Positions 26,614 through 35,929 of a DNA stretch of 63,985 nucleotides are shown in pieces. Numbering within the stretch: position 1 is the first letter of the stretch; every line of letters begins with the position of its first letter. The stretch lies in contig JAKBTL010000138.1 in assembly GCA_021844425.1 (NCBI GenBank), positions 1-63,985 on the forward strand. The letters run 5' to 3'. This stretch comes from Actinomycetes bacterium. Its GTDB lineage: Bacteria; Actinomycetota; Acidimicrobiia; Acidimicrobiales; RAAP-2. The position numbers and the translations under genes are program-made. The notes under the pieces were generated by a model. It did no database searches. It worked only from the letters and a program-made list of their open reading frames with translations, and was not told the DNA's origin.

Positions 26614-28056
26614 TCAGGACGTCGATCGCCGGGCGTCTGCGCGGCCGCGCTTGTGCAGGTACATGGCTCGGTCCGCTCGGGCGAGGAGCGCGTCAGGGCC
26701 GACGTCTGCCTTGTCGGTGCTCACCCAGCCGATCGAGGCTCCGACGTCGAACGCGATGCCGCGCACGCTGAAGGGCGCGCTCAGCACCTTGCGAAGCCGG
26801 GAGACGACGAGGTCGCCGTCAGGCGGCCGCTCGGTCGTCGCGTGTGCGATGACGAACTCGTCGCCGCCGAGCCTGGCGACGACGTCGTCGCTGCGCACTG
26901 CGCCGCGGAGCCGGCGGGCGAACGCCCCGAGCACCTGGTCGCCCATGTCGTGCCCGTGCTCATCGTTGATCCGCTTGAAGTCGTCCAGGTCCATGTAGAT
27001 GAGCGCCACGGACCCTCCCCGTCTCCCCAGGCCCTGGAGCATGCGGCGCAGCTCCTCGAGCAGCAGATAGCGGTTCGCCAGGCCGGTCAGTGGATCGTAG
27101 AGCGCGTAGTGCGTGAGGCGCTCCTGCTCCAACGACTCTTCGGTCGTGTCGCGCAGCACCACCACCGCGCCGCGGCGACCCTCGATCTCCAGGGGTCTCG
27201 CGGACAGCGTGATGCGACGCTGGCTTCCCCCTGCCTCGCCGACCGTGAGGTGGGACTCCCTGACCATCCCGTCGTGGAGCACGAGCATCGCAGGGTGGAG
27301 ATCCTGCGTGAGCACCTGGCCGTCCTCGGTCTTCATCGTGCCCGTCACCGGCAGGGGCGAGCCGAGGAGGGTCCGGCCCGGCGGGAGCCCGTAGATGGCG
27401 TCGGCGGCTGCGTTCGTGAGCACGACGATCCCGGCCGCGTCCACGCACACGATCCCATCGTCGAAGCAGGCGGCCAACTCCGCGGCGTCGACACGGACGA
27501 GTCCTCGCCCGCCGGCACCCGCCTCCGCCAGCACGGCTCGCCCGCCGGAACCCGCCTCCGGCGGCACGGGCTCGGCTACGGGCGCAGTGCCACCTCGTCG
27601 CGGCGCGCCCGATGACGGCGAGAGGAACTTGGCGAGATCCGACGCCAATCGCGCCAGGCCTGCGCGCTGGTAGCCGTCGGGCTCGGGCAGCCAGGTGTCC
27701 ACCACGCCGAGGAGCCCGAGCTCGATGTCGCCCGACCACACCGGCATGACGACGCACGCGAGGGAACGATCGGCCGAGCCCGCTTCTGTGGACACCTCCG
27801 CGTTCCAGAACAGGTCGCGGCCGTGGGCGGCCGGATGCGACAGGCAGTTGCGCGCGAGCACGTCGACGCGCCGCCAGCCGTCCTCCGGCGGCATCGAGTC
27901 GGAGAGGACCCGCTGCACGGTGCCTGTCATGGCCACGACGAACGCTCCGAGGCCGAGACACAGATCGAGCGCGGTCTCGAGCGCGTCGTCGACCGATCCG
28001 CTCCTAGCCACGTCGGCCACGCCCAGCGCGTCCACCACGCAGCAACGGTACTGCAC
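26614..28056 (-). CDS. GAF-PAS-GGDEF diguanylate cyclase
   Basis: A 480-aa predicted cytosolic diguanylate cyclase making c-di-GMP from two GTP. Residues 1-150 are GAF-like, followed by a low-complexity linker. A PAS domain at about 195-300 has DGIVCVDAAGIVVLTNAAADAIYG and ends VVVLRDTTEE. The GGDEF domain (about 315-475) begins YALYDPLTGLANRYLLL and has an intact active site RLGGDEFVIAH. The inhibitory I-site RxxD is present as RSDD five residues before GGDEF, so product inhibition is expected. It is first in a two-gene operon with the degenerate GGDEF gene and diverges from the gene at 28240. Confidence 0.93.
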   Translation of the reverse strand: MQYRCCVVDALGVADVARSGSVDDALETALDLCLGLGAFVVAMTGTVQRVLSDSMPPEDGWRRVDVLARNCLSHPAAHGRDLFWNAEVSTEAGSADRSLACVVMPVWSGDIELGLLGVVDTWLPEPDGYQRAGLARLASDLAKFLSPSSGAPRRGGTAPVAEPVPPEAGSGGRAVLAEAGAGGRGLVRVDAAELAACFDDGIVCVDAAGIVVLTNAAADAIYGLPPGRTLLGSPLPVTGTMKTEDGQVLTQDLHPAMLVLHDGMVRESHLTVGEAGGSQRRITLSARPLEIEGRRGAVVVLRDTTEESLEQERLTHYALYDPLTGLANRYLLLEELRRMLQGLGRRGGSVALIYMDLDDFKRINDEHGHDMGDQVLGAFARRLRGAVRSDDVVARLGGDEFVIAHATTERPPDGDLVVSRLRKVLSAPFSVRGIAFDVGASIGWVSTDKADVGPDALLARADRAMYLHKRGRADARRSTS

Positions 28057-28239
28057 GAATCATCACGATCCACGCGGTCCGTCCACGCCGACGGGATGGC
28101 CCGCACAACTTCCAGCACCGCCAGCGCGCAGCGGGCTGGGATCCCCGAGACGCGCCGGCGTGCGTCCTACAATCGCCGCTGCGGTGCCACGCGAGAAGGC
28201 CGGTCGCGACAACGTGCGGAGGGGCAGAGGAAGAGAAAA

Positions 28240-29757
28240 TTGGTCGACTCGCCGTTCGTCCTCGAAGAAGATCTCCTCGGGGCTGCGGAGCTCCTCACCC
28301 GCGACGGAGGGATCTCCTGGGTCTACAAGCTGCTGGCAGACGTGGCAGCACGCCATCAGCTCTCGGACGCGTGGCTCGTGCTCGGGCCCGTCGGCGGGTC
28401 GGGCCAAGGAGCCGCGGCAGCGTCGCAGGTATTCGGGCTGGGCGGCGCAGCGGTGATGCCCGCGACGGCCGAAGCGCTGCTCCGCCGGCCCCCCGGCGTC
28501 TACGGCGAGCCGCACTGCCTCGGATCCCTGACGTCCCGCGCGCTCGGAGCCATGTGCGCCATGGCGCTGCGGGCGTCGGTCGCATCGCTCGCGACGGCGG
28601 TCGACCTGCCCTCGGGGCTCTCGAGCACCGCCACGATCGAAGGCGCGGTCGCCCGTGTCGCTGCGTGCGGCGCTCGCTACGGATGGTCGTCGACGCTCCT
28701 GCTGCTCACCACGAGCGGCGACGCGTCGGCAGAGGAGCGGTGGCTCGCGCTCGCAGCGGCGCTGCGCCAGGCGCTCCGGACCGGCGACGAGGCAGGCGTG
28801 GCCGCACCGGGCGTCGCGCTCGCGGTCCTTGCGAACGCCGGCCCCGACGCGGTCAGGCCGTTCATCGCCCGGGTGCGGGAGGCGCTCAGCGCGGGGGGCT
28901 GGACCGACGTCGACCTCCACGCGGCGACGGCGAGGACCCCGGAAGAGAGTGTCGACCCGTCGGAGCTCATGCGCCTAGCCGAAGAGCGGCTGGCAGACGC
29001 TCGTGCAGCGTCGACGGGTGAGGCGGCTCCGGAGCCGGCGGCGCCCGTGCACGACGTCGCCTCGACGCTCGAACTGGAGCTGCGCATGCTCCCCGGCGTC
29101 GTGAGCGTGGGGATGGGGACACCGGTCGTCGTCGTCTCGAGCGCAGCTTCCGAGGTGCTCTACGAACAGGCGCTCCGTCTGGTCCTCCGCCATCTCCCCG
29201 AGGCGTCGATCCGGCTGCTCGGCCTCTCCGACGAGACCGCGGCGCCGAGCACGGCGCCGCCGACCGACGTGGCGCTCCGCCGAGGCCGCGAGGACCTCGC
29301 CGGCACACCGGTGCCTCGGCCCAGCGCGTCACGCGCCATCTCGGCGACCGCGCCTGGCAAGGCGGCGGCCACTGGCGCCGCTCGGGTGGTGCTCCTCGAC
29401 GCGAGCTTCGACGTCGCGCACGGCACGAGCGAGGTGTCCCTCGCCTTCGGCGCGGCGCGCGGCGCCGGCCGCGCTCCCGCGGGGCCCCTCGCCGGCGGCG
29501 CGCAGGCAACGCTCAACGCGCTCAGCGCACTCGGCGTCGACGTGCCCTTCTACCTCGTCTCCGCCGAACGCGCGCACGGCGTGCCTGGCCAGCCGGTGGT
29601 CGTGGCGCTGGCCCCGAAGCGCACCGGCGCCGAGCCGGGCGCAAGGGCAGTCGAGCACCTCGGCGTTGCGAGCGATCCCGAGGACGTCGCAGCCGCGAGC
29701 CGCGCGACGCTCGGAGCGCTCAACCGCCACCTGGCAAGGCTGTCGGCGGCTTCGTGA
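28240..29757 (+). CDS. Unrecognised protein with probable degenerate GGDEF fold
   Basis: A 505-aa protein with no family I can name. Residues about 125-270 follow the pattern of a GGDEF domain (GARYGWSSTLLLLTTSGDAS, ALRQALRTGDEAG, GVALAVLANAGPDAVRPFIARVREAL, SELMRLAEERLADA) but lack the GG[D/E]EF signature. The C-terminal half (about 290-505) has ELRMLPGVVSVGMGTPVVV and GGAQATLNALSALGVDVPFYLVSAE, segments reminiscent of an uncharacterised actinobacterial domain. TTG 28240 is chosen: it follows an AGAGGAAGAG ribosome site and the long upstream frame is antisense to the cyclase gene. The stop overlaps the next GTG (GTGA). Adjacency to GGDEF/EAL genes suggests c-di-GMP signalling. Confidence 0.7.
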   Translation: MVDSPFVLEEDLLGAAELLTRDGGISWVYKLLADVAARHQLSDAWLVLGPVGGSGQGAAAASQVFGLGGAAVMPATAEALLRRPPGVYGEPHCLGSLTSRALGAMCAMALRASVASLATAVDLPSGLSSTATIEGAVARVAACGARYGWSSTLLLLTTSGDASAEERWLALAAALRQALRTGDEAGVAAPGVALAVLANAGPDAVRPFIARVREALSAGGWTDVDLHAATARTPEESVDPSELMRLAEERLADARAASTGEAAPEPAAPVHDVASTLELELRMLPGVVSVGMGTPVVVVSSAASEVLYEQALRLVLRHLPEASIRLLGLSDETAAPSTAPPTDVALRRGREDLAGTPVPRPSASRAISATAPGKAAATGAARVVLLDASFDVAHGTSEVSLAFGAARGAGRAPAGPLAGGAQATLNALSALGVDVPFYLVSAERAHGVPGQPVVVALAPKRTGAEPGARAVEHLGVASDPEDVAAASRATLGALNRHLARLSAAS

Positions 29758-32558
29758 CCACCTTTCGCTACGGCGCGTCGTTCTACGACCGCGCGAGCGG
29801 CCTGCGCTTCGAGGCGCACCATCCACTGAGCCGGCCCGACCGCTGGCGGGCGTACCTCGAGGGTGCCCACCAGGAGTACGCGCGCTACGGGATCGACATG
29901 CTCGTCAACCCGCGCGCGCTCGAGCGAGGCGACGGGGTGCCCCTCTTCTTCGTCGGGGTGAACGCGGACGACGACGTGGTCGCCGGGCTCCGCTGTCACG
30001 GGCCGCTCGACGACGCCGTATCAGCCCACGCGCTCGCCGAGATGGCCGCCTCGCCCGAGTGGGAGGAGCACCGCGCGGCCGTGGAGGCGGCCTCCCCCTA
30101 CGGCGTGATCGAGATCAAAGGGGCGTGGCGCAAGATGAGCGGCGACGGCAACCCGGCCATCATCGCCGCGATGGTCCGCTGCTGCGCGCACGCGATCGAG
30201 TGGCTCGGCGCGGAGGTCCTCCTCGCCGCCGTGTCCGATCGAATGGAGCCGGTCATGGCGTCGATCGGCTCGATGATGCGCGGGACGGAGGCTGCGCCGT
30301 ACCCGACGGAGCAATACCGGACGATCCTCACCAGCATGCAACGCCCGCGGTACCGCGGGCTCCTCGACGAGGCGCAGGCACGACTCCTGCGCGAGGACGC
30401 CGAGCAGCTGAGCCGGCCTCCCGAGCGCCTCCTCACAACGGGGTGGCGCCCGATCGTGCTCGACGTGCGGCGCCGTGCGGACCGCCAGATCCTCGCGAAC
30501 CTCCGCGCCGACCCGGGGATCGACCTCCTCGACGTGGCCGAGCGCCAGAGCACGGAGCTGCGGCGTCTCGTCCCGCCGCCGAGCGCCGACCTGCTGGAGG
30601 AGGCGACGAGGCACGTCTACCTGCCGTGGCGCCGTTCGGTGGTGCACATGCTCGGGCCGCGCGCGTACGCGACCCTCCGGCTGGACAGGAACCGACACCG
30701 CATCACCCGGGAGGAGCAGGAGCGCCTCGCGCGCCAGCGGGTGGGCGTCGTCGGACTGAGCGCGGGCCACGCAGCAGCGGTCACGATCGCCCTCGAGGGC
30801 CTCTGCGGCGAGCTGCGCGTGGCGGACCACGACGCGGTCGAGGCCTCGAACCTGAACCGGCTGCCCGCGTCCATCCTGGACGTCGGGGACAACAAGGCGG
30901 TCGTCGCAGCGCGTCGCGTGGCGGAGCTCGACCCGTACCTCCCCGTCCATGCGCTCACCGGCGGGGTCGACCCGGACAACGTCGACGAGTTCATCGCGGG
31001 GCTCGACGTCGTCGTCGAGGAGTGCGACGACCTCGCGATGAAGCTCCTCGTGCGCGAGGCGGCGCGCCGGCAGCGAGTGGCGGTCGTGATGGAGACGAGC
31101 GACCGGGGAATGCTCGACGTGGAGCGGTTCGACCTCGAGCCGGAGCGCCCTGCGTTCCACGGCCTGCTCGGGGACGTCAGCGCCGACGCGCTCTTCTCGC
31201 TCACGGTCGCCGAGAAGGTCCCCTACGTGCTCGCGATCGTCGACGCCCCCCAGGGGTCGGCACGGGGCACCGCGTCGCTGGCGGAGATAGGGCGCACGGT
31301 GTCCACCTGGCCGCAGCTGGGCTCCGAGGTGACCCTCGGCGGGGCGACCGTCGCCGCGACGGTGCGCCGCCTCGGTCTCGGCGACGACGTCCCCTCTGGC
31401 AGGACGCGCATCGACCTCGACGCGATCGTCTCCTCGCTCGAGCCGCCTGTGGTGCCTCGCGCCGCCGCGCCGTCGCCGGTAGCGTGGTCGCCGGCGCCAG
31501 CGGACTGGGGACGGGCGATCGTCCATGCAGCCACGCTCGCGACGTCGTGCAGCAACGGCCAACCGTGGAAGTTCGAGCTCACGAGCCGCGAGCTCGCGCT
31601 CGAGCTGGACTCGTCGCGGAGCTGCGGGACGATGGACGTCCGGTCCCGGGCGAGCTACGTCGGCCTGGGCGCTGCGCTCTTCAACGCGCGCGTCGCCGCA
31701 GCGTGGTCCGGGCACCTCGGCCCATTCGAGCTGTTCCCTGAGGGACCGAGCTCCGAGGTGGTCGCATCGCTCGAGCTCGGGACCGCGTCGGAACCCTCGC
31801 TCGCCGAGCTGCGCGAGGCGATGCTCGACCGATGCTCGAACCGGCGGCTGGGCACTCCGACCGCGCTCGACCTCGCCGTCGTGAACCGCCTGTCGAGCGC
31901 GGCAGCAGCGGAGCACGCGCAGCTGCACCTGCTCACGGACCTCGAACGGCTCGGGGAATGCGCAGAGATCTTCACTGCCGCCGAGCGCATCCGCTTCCTC
32001 AGCCCGCGACTGAGAGAGGAGACCATGCGCGAGCTGCGGTGGCCCGGAGAGGACGTGAGCACCGGGATCGACGTCGCAACCCTCGAGCTCTCGGGATCCG
32101 ACGCCAGTGCCCTCCAGCTGCTGCGCCGCGGCGACGTCATGGAGCTCTTGGGCCGCTGGGACGCCGGTGGTGCCCTCGGCGACTACCTGAGACAGGCGAT
32201 GGGCTCGAGCTCAGCCGTCGCGGTGGTGACGGTCGAGACCGCGAGCCCCGCCTCCTACCTCACGGGCGGGATGGCACTCGAGCGGGTCTGGATCGAGGCG
32301 CAGCGGGCGGGACTCGCTGTGCAGGCGATCGCTCCGGCGTTCTTGTACGCGGTCCAAGAGAGGGACTTCGACGCCCTCGGTGGCGACCGCTGGGCAGGCG
32401 ACCTGCGAGCGCTCTCGGAGCGGTTCCGACGCCTCCTCGACCTCGGGACCCACACAGTCGGGATCCTCACCCTCAGGCTCAGCCACGCTGCCCCGCCCCG
32501 GGTCCGAAGCGCCCGCCTGCCGCTCGAGCGCGTGCTCCGGCGCCGAGCCACGCCGTAA
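29754..32558 (+). CDS. Rv1355c/MoeY-like protein: N-acyl-transferase-like, ThiF/E1-like and nitroreductase-like domains
   Basis: A 934-aa three-part protein. Residues about 10-195 resemble an acetyltransferase/autoinducer-synthase-like fold (EAHHPLSRPDRWRAYLEGAH; VIEIKGAWRKMSGDGNPAII). The middle (about 320-560) is a ThiF/MoeB-type E1-like domain: VGVVGLSAGHAAAVTIALEG, the DHDAVEASNLNRLPAS signature with the adenylate-binding Arg, then GDNKAVVAARRVAELDPYL. The last third (about 590-910) is nitroreductase-like, with ATSCSNGQPWKFEL. This order matches the mycobacterial Rv1355c (MoeY) family as I recall it, which is somewhat shorter. The activity is unknown. It starts within the previous stop (GTGA) and is followed by the GGDEF-EAL gene. 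Confidence 0.85.
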   Translation: MTTFRYGASFYDRASGLRFEAHHPLSRPDRWRAYLEGAHQEYARYGIDMLVNPRALERGDGVPLFFVGVNADDDVVAGLRCHGPLDDAVSAHALAEMAASPEWEEHRAAVEAASPYGVIEIKGAWRKMSGDGNPAIIAAMVRCCAHAIEWLGAEVLLAAVSDRMEPVMASIGSMMRGTEAAPYPTEQYRTILTSMQRPRYRGLLDEAQARLLREDAEQLSRPPERLLTTGWRPIVLDVRRRADRQILANLRADPGIDLLDVAERQSTELRRLVPPPSADLLEEATRHVYLPWRRSVVHMLGPRAYATLRLDRNRHRITREEQERLARQRVGVVGLSAGHAAAVTIALEGLCGELRVADHDAVEASNLNRLPASILDVGDNKAVVAARRVAELDPYLPVHALTGGVDPDNVDEFIAGLDVVVEECDDLAMKLLVREAARRQRVAVVMETSDRGMLDVERFDLEPERPAFHGLLGDVSADALFSLTVAEKVPYVLAIVDAPQGSARGTASLAEIGRTVSTWPQLGSEVTLGGATVAATVRRLGLGDDVPSGRTRIDLDAIVSSLEPPVVPRAAAPSPVAWSPAPADWGRAIVHAATLATSCSNGQPWKFELTSRELALELDSSRSCGTMDVRSRASYVGLGAALFNARVAAAWSGHLGPFELFPEGPSSEVVASLELGTASEPSLAELREAMLDRCSNRRLGTPTALDLAVVNRLSSAAAAEHAQLHLLTDLERLGECAEIFTAAERIRFLSPRLREETMRELRWPGEDVSTGIDVATLELSGSDASALQLLRRGDVMELLGRWDAGGALGDYLRQAMGSSSAVAVVTVETASPASYLTGGMALERVWIEAQRAGLAVQAIAPAFLYAVQERDFDALGGDRWAGDLRALSERFRRLLDLGTHTVGILTLRLSHAAPPRVRSARLPLERVLRRRATP

Positions 32559-32689
32559 CCGATCGGCGCGGCGGCAACCGCCCTCGGAGGCCCGGCGAGG
32601 CGCCCTCGGAGGCCTGGCGAGGCGCCCTGGCCAAAATGCTGCAGCAACGAGCCCGGAGCAGCTAAGATTGCATCGACAAAGGATCGGGG

Positions 32690-35068
32690 ATGGTGACGAA
32701 CGAAGGCCCCCTCTTTGCGGACAGTGTCGGCGGGGACAACCTCGGTGAGATCCTCGCGGGCACGCTCCGGCTTCTGAGGAGCGCCGTCGCTGTCGAGTAC
32801 GTACCGGCGTCCACGTCCCACGCCCCAGTGGTCTGGGCCGACCTGAACTTCGTCGCGGTCACCGCAGCGCTTCACAGCGTGGTCGCCGAGCGGCTCGCCA
32901 CCGACGGCCCCTGGGGCGAGGCGGTCGTCGGGTCGGGCCCTGCGTGGATCGAGCGCGTCGAGCCGCTGCGCCCCGCTCCCCGGGCCGACACTCCCGGGGC
33001 CGACGCTCCCGGGGCCGAAGAGGCGGGCGGGCCGGTCGACGGGAAAGGCCAGGGCGCGTCGGGCGCGTCGGGCGCGTCGGGCGCGTTCGCGGTCGCGTTC
33101 GCGGAGCGCCCGCCGCTCGCACCAGACGAGATCGAGACGGTGCGCCTGTTCGCAAGGCTCGCGGCCGCGTTCAGCGCTCCGCATGGGCCAACAGCGCCAG
33201 CGTCGAGGCAGGACCGGCTGGACGACCTCGTCTCGAGGATCAGTGAACGGCTGATGTCCACGACCGGCCCCACCCTGAGAGATGCGCTCGACTGGGCGGT
33301 GGAGGAGCTGTGCCGGTACCTCGGAGCCGACGTCGCGTTCCTCCGGCGCAACGACCACGCCCACGGGGTGAGCGTGCTCATGGCGTTCTACCCTCCGCGC
33401 GGCATCCCCCTCGAAGAAGACCCGCTCGGCATCGTGCCGTTCGACGCGGACCCGATCTTCGCCGCGACCAAGGACTTGAAGGTCCCGTTCATCGTACGAA
33501 ACTCCGCGGAGACCGACGAGCGCTACCTCCAGCGGGTCCGGGATGCGGGCCAACCGGACGAGTTCACCGGTGCAGCCGTCCCCCTCGTGCACGGCGACGT
33601 GACCGAGGGCATCCTCGCCTTCATCTACCTGACCCCCTACACGTGGTCGGAGCACGAGATCAACGCATTGCGCGCGATGGCGTCGCTGCTCGTGCAGCTG
33701 CTGCACCGCATCGACGCCGAGGAGCAGCTTCGTCACAGCGCGCTGACCGACGACCTGACCGGTCTCCCGAACCGTCGGGCGCTCCTGGAGGAGGTCGGCA
33801 GGCGCCAGGCTGCGGGAAAGACATCCACGGCGCTGATCTTCATCGACCTCGATCGGTTCAAGGTCATGAACGACCAGCTCGGACACGTCGCCGGCGACAC
33901 GGTGCTCCGCGTCATCGCTGACCGGATCCGCACGTCCCTGCGACCGGCCGACTTCGCCGCTCGGCTCGGCGGCGACGAGTTCGTCGTGGTGCTCGACGAC
34001 GCGGACGGAGAGCTGGGCGCGGTGGCCGCCGCGAACCGGCTCCTCGAGCTCATCGAGCAGCCGATCGACATTCGCGGCCAACGGGTGGCCCACAGCGGCA
34101 GCGTCGGCATCGCGATCTCGGAGAGCGCGAGCGTCACCGCCGAAGAGCTGCTCGGTCAGGCGGACATCGCGCTCTACGCTGCGAAGGCGCAGGGGCGCAA
34201 CCGCGCTGTGGTGTTCGACCACGAGCTCGAGGCGAGCGTCGCCCAGCGCTCGACCATCGAGCTCCTGCTGCGCCAGGCGCTCGACGAGGACGCCCTTCGG
34301 GTCGTGTACCAGCCGGAGTTCGACCTCGAGACGGGCAGGCTGCTCGCGGCCGAGGCGCTCGTGCGATGGTTCCGCGCGGGCGAGGGCCTCGTGGAGGCAG
34401 GGAAGTTCGTTCCGATCGCCGAGGAGACGCACCTCATCGCGGACATCGACCGTTGGGTGCTCGAGAAGGCGTGCAAACAGCTCGCTTCGTGGCGGCGCGA
34501 CTACGGCAGGCTCGACATGGTCGTGCGCGTCAACATGTCCCCTGCGCAACTCGGGATCGCTGGGCTCGTACAGTCGGTCGCCGATTGCCTGCACAAGTCG
34601 GGCCTGCCCCCTGAGGCGCTGTGCCTCGAGATCACCGAGCAGGCGGTCATCGCGGACGTCGACCAGGCCGTACGGGTACTGCAGGACCTCCGCTCGATGG
34701 GGGTGGAGCTCGCGATCGACGACTTCGGGACCGGGTTCAGCTCGATGAGCCAGCTGCGATCCCTCCCGGTCGACGTCTTGAAGATCGACCGCGAGTTCGT
34801 CGACGGCATCGCGAACGATCCGACGGACCAGGCCATCGTGGACACGATCGTGCGGCTCGCCCGGGCGTTCGAGCTCGACGTGGTCGGCGAAGGGATCGAG
34901 CGGCTCGACGACCTCTCGACCTTGGTCCGGTTGGGCTGCCGGCGCGGACAGGGGTTCCTTCTCGCACGTCCGCTGCCCCCAGACGAGCTGACGCCCATCC
35001 TCGAGAAGGGGGGCATCGACCTCGACGACCTCGCGCCCTCGATCGACGTGGTGACCGCAGGACGCTGA
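32690..35068 (+). CDS. GAF-GGDEF-EAL bifunctional c-di-GMP protein
   Basis: A 792-aa protein. N-terminal sensory region with at least one GAF domain (about 185-345), preceded by a low-complexity stretch of repeated GAS. The GGDEF domain (about 350-510) has DDLTGLPNRRALLEEV and an intact RLGGDEFVVVL; an RxxD I-site (RPAD) lies five residues upstream. The EAL domain (about 525-775) has AAEALVRWF, NMSPAQL, LEITEQAVI, DDFGTGFSSMSQL, LKIDREFVDGI and GEGIER, so the main phosphodiesterase residues look present. The same layout occurs in mycobacterial Rv1354c/DcpA, next to the same MoeY-like neighbour. ATG 32690 follows a GGATCGGGG segment. Confidence 0.94.
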   Translation: MVTNEGPLFADSVGGDNLGEILAGTLRLLRSAVAVEYVPASTSHAPVVWADLNFVAVTAALHSVVAERLATDGPWGEAVVGSGPAWIERVEPLRPAPRADTPGADAPGAEEAGGPVDGKGQGASGASGASGAFAVAFAERPPLAPDEIETVRLFARLAAAFSAPHGPTAPASRQDRLDDLVSRISERLMSTTGPTLRDALDWAVEELCRYLGADVAFLRRNDHAHGVSVLMAFYPPRGIPLEEDPLGIVPFDADPIFAATKDLKVPFIVRNSAETDERYLQRVRDAGQPDEFTGAAVPLVHGDVTEGILAFIYLTPYTWSEHEINALRAMASLLVQLLHRIDAEEQLRHSALTDDLTGLPNRRALLEEVGRRQAAGKTSTALIFIDLDRFKVMNDQLGHVAGDTVLRVIADRIRTSLRPADFAARLGGDEFVVVLDDADGELGAVAAANRLLELIEQPIDIRGQRVAHSGSVGIAISESASVTAEELLGQADIALYAAKAQGRNRAVVFDHELEASVAQRSTIELLLRQALDEDALRVVYQPEFDLETGRLLAAEALVRWFRAGEGLVEAGKFVPIAEETHLIADIDRWVLEKACKQLASWRRDYGRLDMVVRVNMSPAQLGIAGLVQSVADCLHKSGLPPEALCLEITEQAVIADVDQAVRVLQDLRSMGVELAIDDFGTGFSSMSQLRSLPVDVLKIDREFVDGIANDPTDQAIVDTIVRLARAFELDVVGEGIERLDDLSTLVRLGCRRGQGFLLARPLPPDELTPILEKGGIDLDDLAPSIDVVTAGR

Positions 35069-35091
35069 CGCGTCCATACGAGGCCGAACGC

Positions 35092-35805
35092 TCAGAACAG
35101 GCAGCTCGCAAGCGCTCTTCGATACTCGCTGGTGCGCGGGTCGTCGGGACCGAGGGTCTCGAGCAGGTCGAGGAACTCCTGGCGGGCGTCCTCGTCGTCT
35201 CGCACACGGCCGAGCAGCCCGTCGAGGACGCGGGTGACGTCGGCGTCCCGGTCGGCGGCAACGCCTCGGGCGGAGAGGCGCGCCTGCGCCGCCACCGCTC
35301 GGGCATCCGCCGTCTCGGGGACGCGCGCGAGCAGCTCGAGCGCCTCTTCGGCGTCGCCCCGGTCGACGAGGAGCCTGGCCAGCGCCACAACCGCGCCGGG
35401 GTGGTCGCGCTCGATGTCGAGGGCCTTGCGCAGCGACGCCTCGTCCCCGGCAGCGACGAGCAGGTCGACCTCGCTGGGCGCTGCCGGAGCGAGCCGGCCG
35501 ACGAACTCCTCGACCTGCGCCTGCGGGACGGCCCCGATGAACCCGTCGACCACCTCCCCGTCGCGAAGGGCAAAGACGGCGGGGATCGACTGCACGCGGA
35601 AGGTCGCGGCCACCTGGGGGTTCTCGTCGACGTTCACCTTGGCGAGCTCGACGGCCCCGCCGGTCGCCGCGACCGCCTGCTCGAGCATCGGACCCAGCGT
35701 CCGGCACGGCCCGCACCACGGCGCCCAGAGATCGACGACGACCGGCACCGTCTTCGAGCGCTCGAGGACCTCGGTCTGGAACGTGGCGTCGGTGACGTCT
35801 GCCAT
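35092..35805 (-). CDS. Thioredoxin-domain protein with TPR-like tail (CnoX/YbbN type)
   Basis: A 237-aa protein. An N-terminal thioredoxin domain (about 1-105) has VVVDLWAPWCGPCRTLGPML with a complete CGPC active site and the cis-Pro loop QSIPAVFALRDGEVV. The remainder is helical and TPR-like (LARLLVDRGDAEEALELLARVPE). The architecture matches YbbN/CnoX, a chaperone-redox protein that protects substrates from oxidation and hands them to GroEL or DnaK. ATG 35805 (MADVTDATF) gives the domain start. Convergent with the GGDEF-EAL gene; divergent from the PAC2 gene. Confidence 0.9.
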   Translation of the reverse strand: MADVTDATFQTEVLERSKTVPVVVDLWAPWCGPCRTLGPMLEQAVAATGGAVELAKVNVDENPQVAATFRVQSIPAVFALRDGEVVDGFIGAVPQAQVEEFVGRLAPAAPSEVDLLVAAGDEASLRKALDIERDHPGAVVALARLLVDRGDAEEALELLARVPETADARAVAAQARLSARGVAADRDADVTRVLDGLLGRVRDDEDARQEFLDLLETLGPDDPRTSEYRRALASCLF

Positions 35806-35929
35806 CGTCACCGACCATACCTGCCCGGGCGGCACGGAGCAGCTCTGCGCCTCTTTCGGCCGACTGGCCCAGCTCGCTGCAGCGGCCTCGGTCCGATGGT
35901 CCAGCTCGCTGCCACTACCCTCGGAATCC

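Noticed and set aside
32255-35818. 1187-codon minus-strand frame antisense to the GGDEF-EAL gene
   Set aside because: It crosses several real genes on both strands and has no domain; frame openness is explained by GC-rich third positions.
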